NCBI GenBank assembly: GCA_040222995.1
Contig: JAVKBW010000046.1
Location: 1-64,000 of the forward strand
Source of the DNA: JAVKBW01 sp040222995
GTDB lineage: Bacteria > Pseudomonadota > Alphaproteobacteria > UBA8366 > Aestuariispiraceae
Length of the DNA stretch: 64,000 nt
Reading direction: 5' to 3'
Shown: piece after piece, positions 53,461 to 60,940 of the stretch
Layout: the number at the start of each line of letters is the position of its first letter
Position numbering within the stretch: the stretch's first letter is position 1
Made by a program: the position numbers and the translations under genes
Notes under the pieces: generated by a model
Seen by the model: the letters and a program-made list of their open reading frames with translations, nothing else
What the model was told of the DNA's origin: nothing
Databases searched by the model: none

Positions 53461-56325
53461 ATGGATTTTCGCGATCTCAAGAACCGGCGAAAGCTGATCG
53501 ACCGTCGCGCGCTGACCGTGGCGCTGAACGAGCTTATGGCCGGCGATACCGTCGAGCCGGCCCGGCGAACCGAACGCGTGCGCCTGTTCCGCAAGGCGCT
53601 GAAAAACGGCTATGACGAAGTCCACCGCCGGTTCATGAAAGACCAGGACGGCGAGGCGGCGGCGGCCGGCAACGCCTTCGTCGTCGACCAGTTGATCCGC
53701 TGTCTGTACGATTTCGCGACCCGTCACGTCTACCCGTCGGCCAACCCGACGGAAACGGAAAAGCTGTGTATTGTCGCCGTCGGCGGCTACGGCCGCGGCG
53801 AACTGGCGCCGAAATCCGATGTCGATCTGCTGTTTCTGTATTCCTACAAGCTGTCGGCCCGGGTCGAGCAGGTGGTGGAGGAAATGCTCTATACCCTGTG
53901 GGATCTGGGCCTGAAGGTCGGCCACGCGACCCGCAGCGAGGCCGATTGCGTCCGGCTGGCGAAAAGCGATGACACGATCCGCACTGCCTTACTGGAAAGG
54001 CGCTATATCTGGGGTCAGAAATCGTTCTTTGTGGCGCTCGGCTCGGCGCTGGCGAAAGGCCTGCAGGACCGGGCCGGCACCGGGTTTCTGGAAGCAAAGC
54101 TGGCAGAGCGCGACGCGAGACACGAAAAGATGGGCGACAGCCGCTATGTTCTGGAACCCAACATCAAGGACGGCAAGGGCGGCCTGCGCGATCTGCACAC
54201 CCTGTTCTGGATCGCCAAGGATCTGTATTCGGTCGGCACCGTGGCCGAACTGGTCGAACAGGGCGTACTGACCGCCGCGGAAGTGAAACGCTTCGCCAAG
54301 GCGCAGCGCTATCTGTGGACCCTGCGCTGCCACCTGCACTACCTGACAGGTCGGGCCGAGGAACGTCTGACCTTCGATGTGCAGCCGGAACTGGCGCGGC
54401 GCATGGGCTATACCGACCATGCCGGCGCGCTGGGCGTCGAACGGTTCATGAAGCACTATTTTCTGATAGCCAAGGATGTCGGCGATCTGACGCGGATTTT
54501 CTGCGCCGCGATCGAGGCCCAGCACCGCAAGCGCCCGCTTTTAAGCATGGCGCGGCTGCGCGGCGACCGCGATATCGAAGGCTTTGTCGACCGCGGCGGC
54601 TGGCTGACCCTGCCATCGAAAGACCAGTTCAAACAGACCCCGGCCGACATGATCCGGCTGTTCGACGTTTCCCTGCGGGCCCGAATCGGCATCCACCCCG
54701 ACGCCCTGAAATCGATCACCCGAAACCTGTCGCGAATCAACCAGAAATGCCGCGACGACACGGACGCCAACCGGCATTTCCTGTCGATCCTGACTTCGCC
54801 GAAAAATCCGGAAGGCGCCCTGCGCCAGATGAACGAATGCGGCCTGTTCGGCCGGTTCGTGCCGGATTTCGGGCGTGTCGTGGCGCAGATGCAGTACGAC
54901 ATGTACCATGTCTATACGACCGACGAACACACGATCCGCGCTATCGGCATCATCAGCCGCATCGAAAACGGCGAACTGGCGGCCGATCATCCGCTATCGA
55001 CCCGGATCATCAAGACGGTGTCGTCGCGCGAGGTTCTGTATGTCGCCGTGCTGCTGCACGATATCGCCAAGGGGCGGGGCGGCGACCATTCGGTCATCGG
55101 CGCGGAAGTCGCGCGTGAACTCTGCCCGCGCCTCGGCCTCAGCGAGGAACAGACGGAGACGGTCGCCTGGCTGGTCCTGCATCACCTCGCGATGTCGGAA
55201 GCGGCCTTCAAACGCGATATCGACGACCCGAAAACCATCGTCGACTTCGCCTCGCTGGTGCAATCGGTGCAGCGGCTTCGCCTGCTGACCTGCCTGACCG
55301 TCGCCGATATCCGCGCCGTCGGGCCGAATGTCTGGAACAACTGGAAGGCGACGCTGCTGCGCAAGCTGTACGATACCGCCGAAGACGTGCTGAGCCAGGG
55401 TCTGGATGTGCGGGGCCGCGAGGAACGCGTCACCGCCATCCGGGCGGATCTGGCGGAAAGGCTGTCGGCGTGGCCGGACAAAGCGCGCGACCGCCACATC
55501 GCCCGCCTGCCCGCCGGCTATCTGCTCGCCAATGATCTGCCGCATCTGGCGCATCAGGCGGAAATCGTCGCTGAAGCCGAACGCCACGAACAGCCGCTGG
55601 GCCTCAACGTGCGGGTGCTCGACGACATGGATGTGACCGAGGTGACGGTTGCCGCGCCTGACCATCCCGGCCTGTTCTCACGGCTGGCCGGCGCTTTGGC
55701 CGTCTGCGGCGCGACCATTGTCGACGCCAAGATCGCCACGTTCAGCGACGGGCTCGCGCTCGACGTGTTCACCGTGCAGGACATCGACGGCGGCGCGTTC
55801 CGCTCGGCCGCCAGAACGGCCCGCCTGTCGGTCCGAATCGACCAGATTCTCGGCGGCCGGGTCAGGCCGCTGGAAGAGTTGGAAAAACAGCGCAGTTCCC
55901 TGCCCAGCCGCACCGATGTCTTCCTGGTGCCGCCGCGGGTGATGATCGACAACGAGGCGTCGAATACCCACAGCGTCGTCGAGGTTAACGGGCGCGACCG
56001 TCCCGGCCTGCTGTACCGGCTGACCAACGCCCTGTTCAAGATCGGCCTGCAGATTTCGACCGCGAAGATTTCCACCTTCGGCGAACAGGTCGTCGACGTG
56101 TTCTACATAAAGGACGTGTTCGGCATGAAGGTAACCCATGCCGGCAAACTGCGGCAGATACAGAACACCCTGCTGGACGTGCTGAAGGAATCCGAACCGG
56201 CGTTGCCGCAGACCGACGAACCGGTCGACCGGCGCGACGCGGCGACCCGGATCGCGGTGCGCGAGGAATGGGCCCATCGCGACGACCTCGCGACGCCGGG
56301 CGACACGGTGGAAGCGGCGGAATAG
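53461..56325 (+). CDS. glnD: Bifunctional [protein-PII] uridylyltransferase/uridylyl-removing enzyme GlnD
   Basis: A 954-residue glutamine sensor that uridylylates PII at Tyr51 when nitrogen is short and removes UMP when it is plentiful. Nucleotidyltransferase domain: VGGYGRGELAPKSDVDLLFL (about residues 104-123). HD domain: VLLHDIAKGRGGDHSVIGAE (about 527-546). Two C-terminal ACT domains: VTVAAPDHPGLFSRLAGAL and VEVNGRDRPGLLYRLTNAL. The start at 53461 (MDFRDLKNRR) is favoured over 53308 or 53443, but no clear Shine-Dalgarno is visible. It acts on the GlnK encoded at 24667. Confidence 0.94.
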   Translation: MDFRDLKNRRKLIDRRALTVALNELMAGDTVEPARRTERVRLFRKALKNGYDEVHRRFMKDQDGEAAAAGNAFVVDQLIRCLYDFATRHVYPSANPTETEKLCIVAVGGYGRGELAPKSDVDLLFLYSYKLSARVEQVVEEMLYTLWDLGLKVGHATRSEADCVRLAKSDDTIRTALLERRYIWGQKSFFVALGSALAKGLQDRAGTGFLEAKLAERDARHEKMGDSRYVLEPNIKDGKGGLRDLHTLFWIAKDLYSVGTVAELVEQGVLTAAEVKRFAKAQRYLWTLRCHLHYLTGRAEERLTFDVQPELARRMGYTDHAGALGVERFMKHYFLIAKDVGDLTRIFCAAIEAQHRKRPLLSMARLRGDRDIEGFVDRGGWLTLPSKDQFKQTPADMIRLFDVSLRARIGIHPDALKSITRNLSRINQKCRDDTDANRHFLSILTSPKNPEGALRQMNECGLFGRFVPDFGRVVAQMQYDMYHVYTTDEHTIRAIGIISRIENGELAADHPLSTRIIKTVSSREVLYVAVLLHDIAKGRGGDHSVIGAEVARELCPRLGLSEEQTETVAWLVLHHLAMSEAAFKRDIDDPKTIVDFASLVQSVQRLRLLTCLTVADIRAVGPNVWNNWKATLLRKLYDTAEDVLSQGLDVRGREERVTAIRADLAERLSAWPDKARDRHIARLPAGYLLANDLPHLAHQAEIVAEAERHEQPLGLNVRVLDDMDVTEVTVAAPDHPGLFSRLAGALAVCGATIVDAKIATFSDGLALDVFTVQDIDGGAFRSAARTARLSVRIDQILGGRVRPLEELEKQRSSLPSRTDVFLVPPRVMIDNEASNTHSVVEVNGRDRPGLLYRLTNALFKIGLQISTAKISTFGEQVVDVFYIKDVFGMKVTHAGKLRQIQNTLLDVLKESEPALPQTDEPVDRRDAATRIAVREEWAHRDDLATPGDTVEAAE

Positions 56326-56965
56326 CTTGTATTGTAAAGAAGACCCTGAGACCCGCATCAAGACAGGTCGGCCAACGCGTATCCGGCAGAGGCGGTCATG
56401 CATATGTGCGGGTTTTATACGATCGATAAAACGCCCCGCCAGGCCAGGCTCTGGCTGTGAATGATCGTAACCCTGTCGCAAGCGATCGGCATGCCGGGGC
56501 GAAAACTTTCGCGCCTGCAGGACCCCGCCGACGGCCGCCCGTTAAAAAGGTCACGTCACCGCCGCGCCAGTTCAACGATAGAGCCGCCCGGCGATGACCG
56601 GGCCGGAGCCGGTAAAGGCAAATTGAGTATATTCCGAGTCTGGCGCGCCGGGCCCCTTTTGTTGGATATATGATTTTCCCCAACAGGCGATTGTCTTGTT
56701 CGTCGCCCGACAGAACAAATGGGTCGTCTCTGCTCCGACTGAGCTCCCCCTCAGTCGGGGCATTCTTTGGAGCGGGCTGTCCTGGCCCGGCTGACGCAAT
56801 GTCTTGCCCCAGAGCGGTTCTTCGACATTTTCCTGCGCGTTTTTTTATTTCGGTTATGGATCTGCGGCCTAAGTAATTTCCGAACCTTCCAGCAAATTTT
56901 CGCAGCGTTTACGATACTTACAGCTGCAGAAACCGGCCTGTTCCGATGAACCTGAAGAGAGGTCC
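56326..56965. other. Gene-free stretch after glnD
   Basis: 640 bases without a convincing gene. Open frames here are short, lack ribosome sites and resemble no family. It holds a possible hairpin (GTTTTAT at 56412-56418 with ATAAAAC at 56426-56432) and the stem-loop at 56735-56758. It leads into the PRC-barrel pseudogene. Confidence 0.65.
56735..56758. terminator. Terminator-like stem-loop
   Basis: CCGACTGAG and CTCAGTCGG form a perfect nine-pair stem with a six-base loop (CTCCCC). On the plus strand it is followed by GGCATTCTTT, only weakly T-rich. It may end a transcript, though its source gene is uncertain because glnD stops 400 bases upstream. Confidence 0.4.
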
Positions 56966-57360
56966 CTGAAAACAAAGTTGTTTGTCACCGCCGTAACAAT
57001 AGGCGCAGGTCCTTTCGCCACGGGCGCAAAGGCACAGGATGCCGCACCGTCGAAATGGCTATCCAGGTCGATTTTCAAACGGCGGCTGCAGGCCCTAGGT
57101 ATCCGGTATCGTCGGCAGCAAGGTGCATAACAGCGCGGGAGAAAGATCGGCTCGATTGACGATCTTCTCGTAATACCTGAAGGCAGGAAAGCCAATGCGG
57201 TTCTGTCGGTCAGTGGTTTCCCGGGCCTTGAGGGTCGCCTTGTAGCCGTGCCTTACGACAGGCCGGAATTCGCCGCTGTCAAGAAAGGCGTGCTTCCGGG
57301 CGGTTCAAGGGAAGGACTCGGGATTCCTCCTGCGTTCACATACGCCGGAATGCGACTTTG
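56966..57360 (+). pseudogene. Frameshifted PRC-barrel protein gene
   Basis: Three reading-frame pieces together read like a secreted PRC-barrel protein. Piece one (56966-57130) starts with CTG where an ATG would be expected and encodes a signal peptide, KTKLFVTAVTIGAGPFATGA then KAQDA, before a TAA. Piece two, in another frame (57105-57143), is GIVGSKVHNSAGE. Piece three (57143 onwards, the frame of piece one) is KIGSIDDLLVIPEGRKANAV, then LSVSGFPGLEGRLVAVPYDR and LPGGSREGLGIPPAFTYA. One base missing from an A run at 57142-57144 joins pieces two and three. AGAGAGG precedes the lost start. An intact PRC-barrel gene lies at 60034. Confidence 0.75.
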
Positions 57361-57414
57361 CGCCAACTCTTCCAATTATCTTTTTCACACATCATCAAAA
57401 CAGGAGATCGAACC

Positions 57415-57597
57415 ATGGATAAAGACCGTATCGCCGGATCCATAAAGACGCTTAAAGGATCGACAAAGGAAACAATTGGCGAGGCAACGGGCGATTCAAA
57501 GCTTCAGGCCGAGGGTTCGTCGGAAAAAACAGAAGGAAAGATCCAGAATGCTGTCGGCAACCTCAAAGACAAGGCCAAGGATGCGCTGAAAAAATAG
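57415..57597 (+). CDS. CsbD family stress protein
   Basis: A 60-residue, Lys/Glu/Gly-rich hydrophilic protein beginning MDKDRIAGSIKTLKGSTKET and with GKIQNAVGNLKDKAKDALKK at its end, the CsbD pattern. CsbD-type proteins are induced by general stress in many bacteria; their action is unknown. AGGAGAT lies seven bases before the ATG. Confidence 0.9.
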   Translation: MDKDRIAGSIKTLKGSTKETIGEATGDSKLQAEGSSEKTEGKIQNAVGNLKDKAKDALKK

Positions 57598-57636
57598 AGG
57601 CGTCCCTGAAAAACAGTCAACGATCAAGGTGTAAAA

Positions 57637-57810
57637 ATGAATACAATTATAATCATCGTCATTCTGATTCTGCTATTTGGCGGCGGTGGCGGATACTATG
57701 CCCACAGCCGCTACGGCGGAGTCGGACTTGGCGGCGTGCTCGGTACGGTGCTCTTTATTCTTATCCTGCTTTGGCTTTTTGGCGGTCTTGACCGAATGGG
57801 TACGATGTAG
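57637..57810 (+). CDS. Small two-helix membrane peptide (DUF3309-like)
   Basis: A 57-residue peptide: MNTIIIIVILILLFGGGGGY forms one helix, a short polar loop AHSRYGG follows, and VLGTVLFILILLWLFGGLDR is the second. Layout and glycine-rich turn resemble the DUF3309 family of small alphaproteobacterial membrane proteins. AAGGTG lies five bases before the ATG. It follows csbD by 39 bases, so the two are probably co-transcribed. Confidence 0.75.
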   Translation: MNTIIIIVILILLFGGGGGYYAHSRYGGVGLGGVLGTVLFILILLWLFGGLDRMGTM

Positions 57811-58000
57811 GCGTTCGGGTTTCAGGGTCGGGCAGACTGTAATGCGGCCCGGCTCACCCCCGGCTATTGCCCCGGAGAGCTTGCGATAGACTGATGCAAC
57901 TCTCCGGACCGGAAAGAGGCCTGTAACGCTGCAACAGGCAATGGAGATTGCGGCGCCGCGTTCGGACAAGAAGCCGCCGGATCACAGCCGGCGTCTGGCG

Positions 58001-59137
58001 TTATGCCGACACTTTGTCCTTGTCGCGGACGATCAATGCAACGTGGCGGGCGACAATTACAATAATCACCAGAATGGGCACGGCAAGGATCGCGCCGGCC
58101 ATGCCCCATACCCAGGTCCAGAAGAACATCGATAGAAACACGGCGATCGGATTCAGTTCGAGCTTTCTTCCAAGGATCGCCGGCGTAACGAAGTTCCCCT
58201 CGATGACCGTCAAGGCGCCGTAAGCCAGCGGCGGCGCCGCTATCTGCCACCAGACGTCGAATGTCAGTAGCGAGACAACGGCGATACAGCCGAAAACAAC
58301 CATCGGACCGATATACGGTATGAACCCCAGCCCCGCCGCCAATGCGCCCCATAGCGCCGGGTTCGGCACGCCCAGCATGTACATTGCCAGCGCCGTGAAT
58401 GCGCCGAGCATGACGTAGATCGCCGTGCTGATTTGCAAGAAGCGGGTTATGCCTGTCTGCACCGACTCCAGCATTTCCCCGATCAGTTCGTTGTGCTTCA
58501 GCCACGGCGTTTTCGGAAGTTTCGGTTTCCGTTCGGCTGCCTGTGTAAGAAAGAAGAATGTCAGGGCCACGATGATCAGGAACTGCACCGACCTCAAGAG
58601 CGTCGATTCAAATGCGCGGTCGAGAAATGACGGCTCCTTGATCGTAACTTCACTTTTCGTTTCAGAGCTTCTGGCATTGTCCGCCATATCGCCGATACTC
58701 TCCGTCGCGTCCGACGCCTGCTTGATGGATCTGGTGATCGGCCAAAGCTTGGCCGCGATTTCCACCTGTATGCTTGGCATCCGTTGCAGCCACTTCTCTG
58801 CCGGCGTGGAAAGGTTGACCAGGCCGACGACGATCGCGCCGATCAGCCCTGTCAGGACAATCAGTGCGCCGATCGTTCGCGGAATACCGAGACGATGCAA
58901 TCCGCGCACCATCGGCCGCAGGACAATGCTCAGAAAGAACGCCAGAAAAACCGGCAGGATCAGTTCGGCGGCAAAATACAACGTATAAAGCGCCGCCAGA
59001 ATCGCCAACCCAACCACGGCCGCGGGCATCGCAGCGCGGACGACAAGCATCAGTTCGTCCTGAGTAAGGTTTTTCGTTACGACCGGCACATCGGACGCAG
59101 CCTCGCGCACGGCGTCTGTCTGTTCGTTATCGCTCAT
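58001..59137 (-). CDS. AI-2E family transporter (PerM-like)
   Basis: A 378-residue membrane protein with about eight hydrophobic segments. Seen: ALYTLYFAAELILPVFLAFFLSIVLRPMVRGLHRLGIPRTI near the N-terminus and ALWGALAAGLGFIPYIGPMV, LGRKLELNPIAVFLSMFFWTWVWG further on, the family's conserved blocks. Family members include a quorum-signal exporter (TqsA), Na+/H+ antiporters and unknowns; the substrate here is not clear. Its ATG overlaps the upstream stop (ATGA at 59134-59137). Confidence 0.88.
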   Translation of the reverse strand: MSDNEQTDAVREAASDVPVVTKNLTQDELMLVVRAAMPAAVVGLAILAALYTLYFAAELILPVFLAFFLSIVLRPMVRGLHRLGIPRTIGALIVLTGLIGAIVVGLVNLSTPAEKWLQRMPSIQVEIAAKLWPITRSIKQASDATESIGDMADNARSSETKSEVTIKEPSFLDRAFESTLLRSVQFLIIVALTFFFLTQAAERKPKLPKTPWLKHNELIGEMLESVQTGITRFLQISTAIYVMLGAFTALAMYMLGVPNPALWGALAAGLGFIPYIGPMVVFGCIAVVSLLTFDVWWQIAAPPLAYGALTVIEGNFVTPAILGRKLELNPIAVFLSMFFWTWVWGMAGAILAVPILVIIVIVARHVALIVRDKDKVSA

Positions 59138-59574
59138 GGCGTTTTCCTGGAACGCAGCAATCCGACGATCACCCCCAGGGCGACGGCGGCAAGCGTGGCC
59201 TTCACGGGTGTCCTGGCGACTTCAGCGAGAGCGGCCTGCATCATGCTGTGTGAGATAATCTCCGCACTGTCCTCGGGCGCAGGAACGGATGTATCCGGTT
59301 TCGGTGTCGGGCTGCCATTGCGCAAGAGGCCAACGGCAATGGCGAATGCGCCGACAAGGAAAAGCCCGCCGGCGACCGCGAGCGCCGCCAGGTGGTTCGG
59401 TATCTGCGTCGATAGCCAGAGATACGCTCCGGCAATGGCAAACCCGGCCGCCGCGGCGAAGATAAGCGCCCCGATCGTCATTATGGCGATGCTCGTCAGA
59501 CAGTATCGGATATCACCGCGAAGCCGGTGGAGACGTCCGATCCAGGGCGCGGGAATCATGGTCGGGCTGTTCAA
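59134..59574 (-). CDS. Holin-like (phage holin superfamily III type) membrane protein
   Basis: A 146-residue protein with two to three hydrophobic segments (LTSIAIMTIGALIFAAAAGF, LAALAVAGGLFLVGAFAIAV, and a C-terminal TLAAVALGVIVGLLR). It looks like the Actinobacterial/alphaproteobacterial holin-like family found beside DUF883 genes; a lytic role is unlikely. It starts with TTG at 59574 overlapping the upstream stop (TTGA), or at an ATG at 59559. It is coupled at both ends to its neighbours. Confidence 0.6.
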   Translation of the reverse strand: MNSPTMIPAPWIGRLHRLRGDIRYCLTSIAIMTIGALIFAAAAGFAIAGAYLWLSTQIPNHLAALAVAGGLFLVGAFAIAVGLLRNGSPTPKPDTSVPAPEDSAEIISHSMMQAALAEVARTPVKATLAAVALGVIVGLLRSRKTP

Positions 59575-59882
59575 TCCGAACCGTGTTTGCGGAACAACTG
59601 CGCTATCAGAAGCCCGGTGCCGAAGGCGGCGAGAAGGCTTTGAAACGGCCTGTCGCGAATCGTTCTTTCGATGGCGTCCTTGGAGTCCCTGGCTTTTTCG
59701 CTGACTTCGCCTGCAGCCGTTCGAACCCCGTCGCTTATGTCGCCTGCAGCCTGCCCGGCGCGCGATTTCAAAATATCGGTCAACGAATGGCTGAGGGAGG
59801 CGACATCTTTTGTCAGCCTGTCGATGCTGGCGCGCAGCTCGTCGATGTCGTCAGTATTTTTCTGCTTGGTATCGGTGGTCAT
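59571..59882 (-). CDS. DUF883/ElaB-YqjD-like membrane-anchored protein
   Basis: A 103-residue protein: polar, heptad-like N-terminal helix (DIDELRASIDRLTKDVASLS), a Gly/Ala-rich middle, and a C-terminal hydrophobic anchor (PFQSLLAAFGTGLLIAQLFR) ending in a basic/polar tail. This is the ElaB/YqjD layout, ribosome-associated inner-membrane proteins of E. coli. The ATG at 59882 is chosen because GGAGG lies eight bases upstream; an ATG at 59891 touches it. It heads the coupled unit with the holin-like and AI-2E genes. Confidence 0.78.
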   Translation of the reverse strand: MTTDTKQKNTDDIDELRASIDRLTKDVASLSHSLTDILKSRAGQAAGDISDGVRTAAGEVSEKARDSKDAIERTIRDRPFQSLLAAFGTGLLIAQLFRKHGSD

Positions 59883-60033
59883 TGTTTTCATCCTCCGGGA
59901 AATTTGGCTTCAATGAAGTCGATCGGGTATCCGGAGCGTTACCGGAACGTCGGGTTCACTGAAGCGCGGGGATCCGTCCCTCTCGCTTTCGAAAAAGGGA
60001 CGGGCATCGCGCTAAAGCACAAGCCGTGCTGGA

Positions 60034-60489
60034 TTAACTCTTGTATTCCGGCATGCTTTCAAGCTGATCCTTGCTCAGCTTCGTATGCAGCTCGATATCG
60101 TCGCCTTCGCCACTGGTGGTGAACTGGCTCCAGTCCAAAGCCACGTCATGGGCGCCAAGGCCAAGGAACCCGCCGACCGAGACGATAACCTGGTCGCCGG
60201 CGATTTCACTCACCGTGCCGATGTTGTCGCCTGTGGAATTGGTTACGTCCTTGCCGATGACCGCTTCCGGCGGCAGCATATGGCGGCTTCCGGTTTCACC
60301 CGTTGCAAGCGCATCCGTTTCGGCGTTGGTAGCCGCTTCGTCGTTAGTAACCGCTCCGGCGGACGTCGCCGATGTCGAGTTCGTAACATTGTCGCTCGTC
60401 ACCGGTTCTTCGCCGGCTGCAAAGGCGCCGCTTGCCGCCGTCATAATCGCAATGCCGAGCACTGGACCAAACGTTTTTCTGTATATCAT
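60034..60489 (-). CDS. PRC-barrel domain exported protein
   Basis: A 151-residue protein. Signal peptide 1-24 (ending GAFA). A Thr/Asn/Ser-rich low-complexity linker (about 30-70) is followed by a PRC-barrel: VIGKDVTNSTGDNIGTVSEI, QVIVSVGGFLGLGAHDVALD. The end ELHTKLSKDQLESMPEYKS is typical of alphaproteobacterial envelope PRC-barrel proteins. The role is unknown. It is divergent from murJ and parallel to the DUF883 unit. Confidence 0.82.
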   Translation of the reverse strand: MIYRKTFGPVLGIAIMTAASGAFAAGEEPVTSDNVTNSTSATSAGAVTNDEAATNAETDALATGETGSRHMLPPEAVIGKDVTNSTGDNIGTVSEIAGDQVIVSVGGFLGLGAHDVALDWSQFTTSGEGDDIELHTKLSKDQLESMPEYKS

Positions 60490-60940
60490 CGGATATCCTC
60501 AATTCGCATTGTATGCGCACAGGATGCACGCACCGTGAGCGCGGCGACGCCGTAGCTGAAGCGCAATGCAAACCGAACGTATCAGCCCCGCATGTCGCAT
60601 CGATATGGTTGTACCGCGTACTGTCTTGATATGGGTGGGAGCATGACCCGGCGGAAGGATCGGATTCTACTCACCCGCCGGTGTTTCCACATTGTGAAAT
60701 TCCTGCCGTCTTTTCTCGAACCTGTTGATTTCAAGATATATTCGGGAGCGATTCCGGACCTGATCGACCGTCGCCAAAGCCTGTGCGGGGCATGCCTCGC
60801 CGCTGGCCGAAGGGCCGATCGACCGGCGCGACGCGGCGGAAGCGACGGAATACCCCTTATCGGCGGTCGCCCCGATATGCGCCTTCTTTTGGCCACAAGA
60901 ATCGTCTATTGAATCAATCTGGTAGCAGACGGTTCCTTTC
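60490..60940. other. Gene-free gap before murJ
   Basis: 451 bases with no convincing gene on either strand. It should hold the PRC-barrel promoter on the left and the murJ promoter on the right. It includes the glnD-like sequence at 60819-60853. Short open frames in it (for example 60592-60912 plus) have no ribosome site or family resemblance. Confidence 0.65.
60819..60853 (+). repeat. Copy of glnD 3'-end sequence upstream of murJ
   Basis: TCGACCGGCGCGACGCGGCG (60819-60838) is identical to glnD 56225-56244. It is followed at once by GGAAGCGACGGAATAC, 14 of 16 the same as the last bases of glnD (56310-56325). It reads like a glnD 3' end with an internal deletion, about 90 bases before murJ. 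Confidence 0.55.

Noticed and set aside
56396..56683. A 95-codon minus-strand frame after glnD
   Set aside because: Arg-rich, no ribosome site, overlaps inverted repeats; likely noncoding.
57300..57345. EcfG-type promoter (GGAAG ... CGTT) before csbD
   Set aside because: The -35 is GGAAG and the spacer is 18 bases, outside the usual 16-17.
59134..59574. Phage remnant suggested by the holin-like gene
   Set aside because: No other phage gene nearby; this family commonly accompanies DUF883 in bacterial stress loci.
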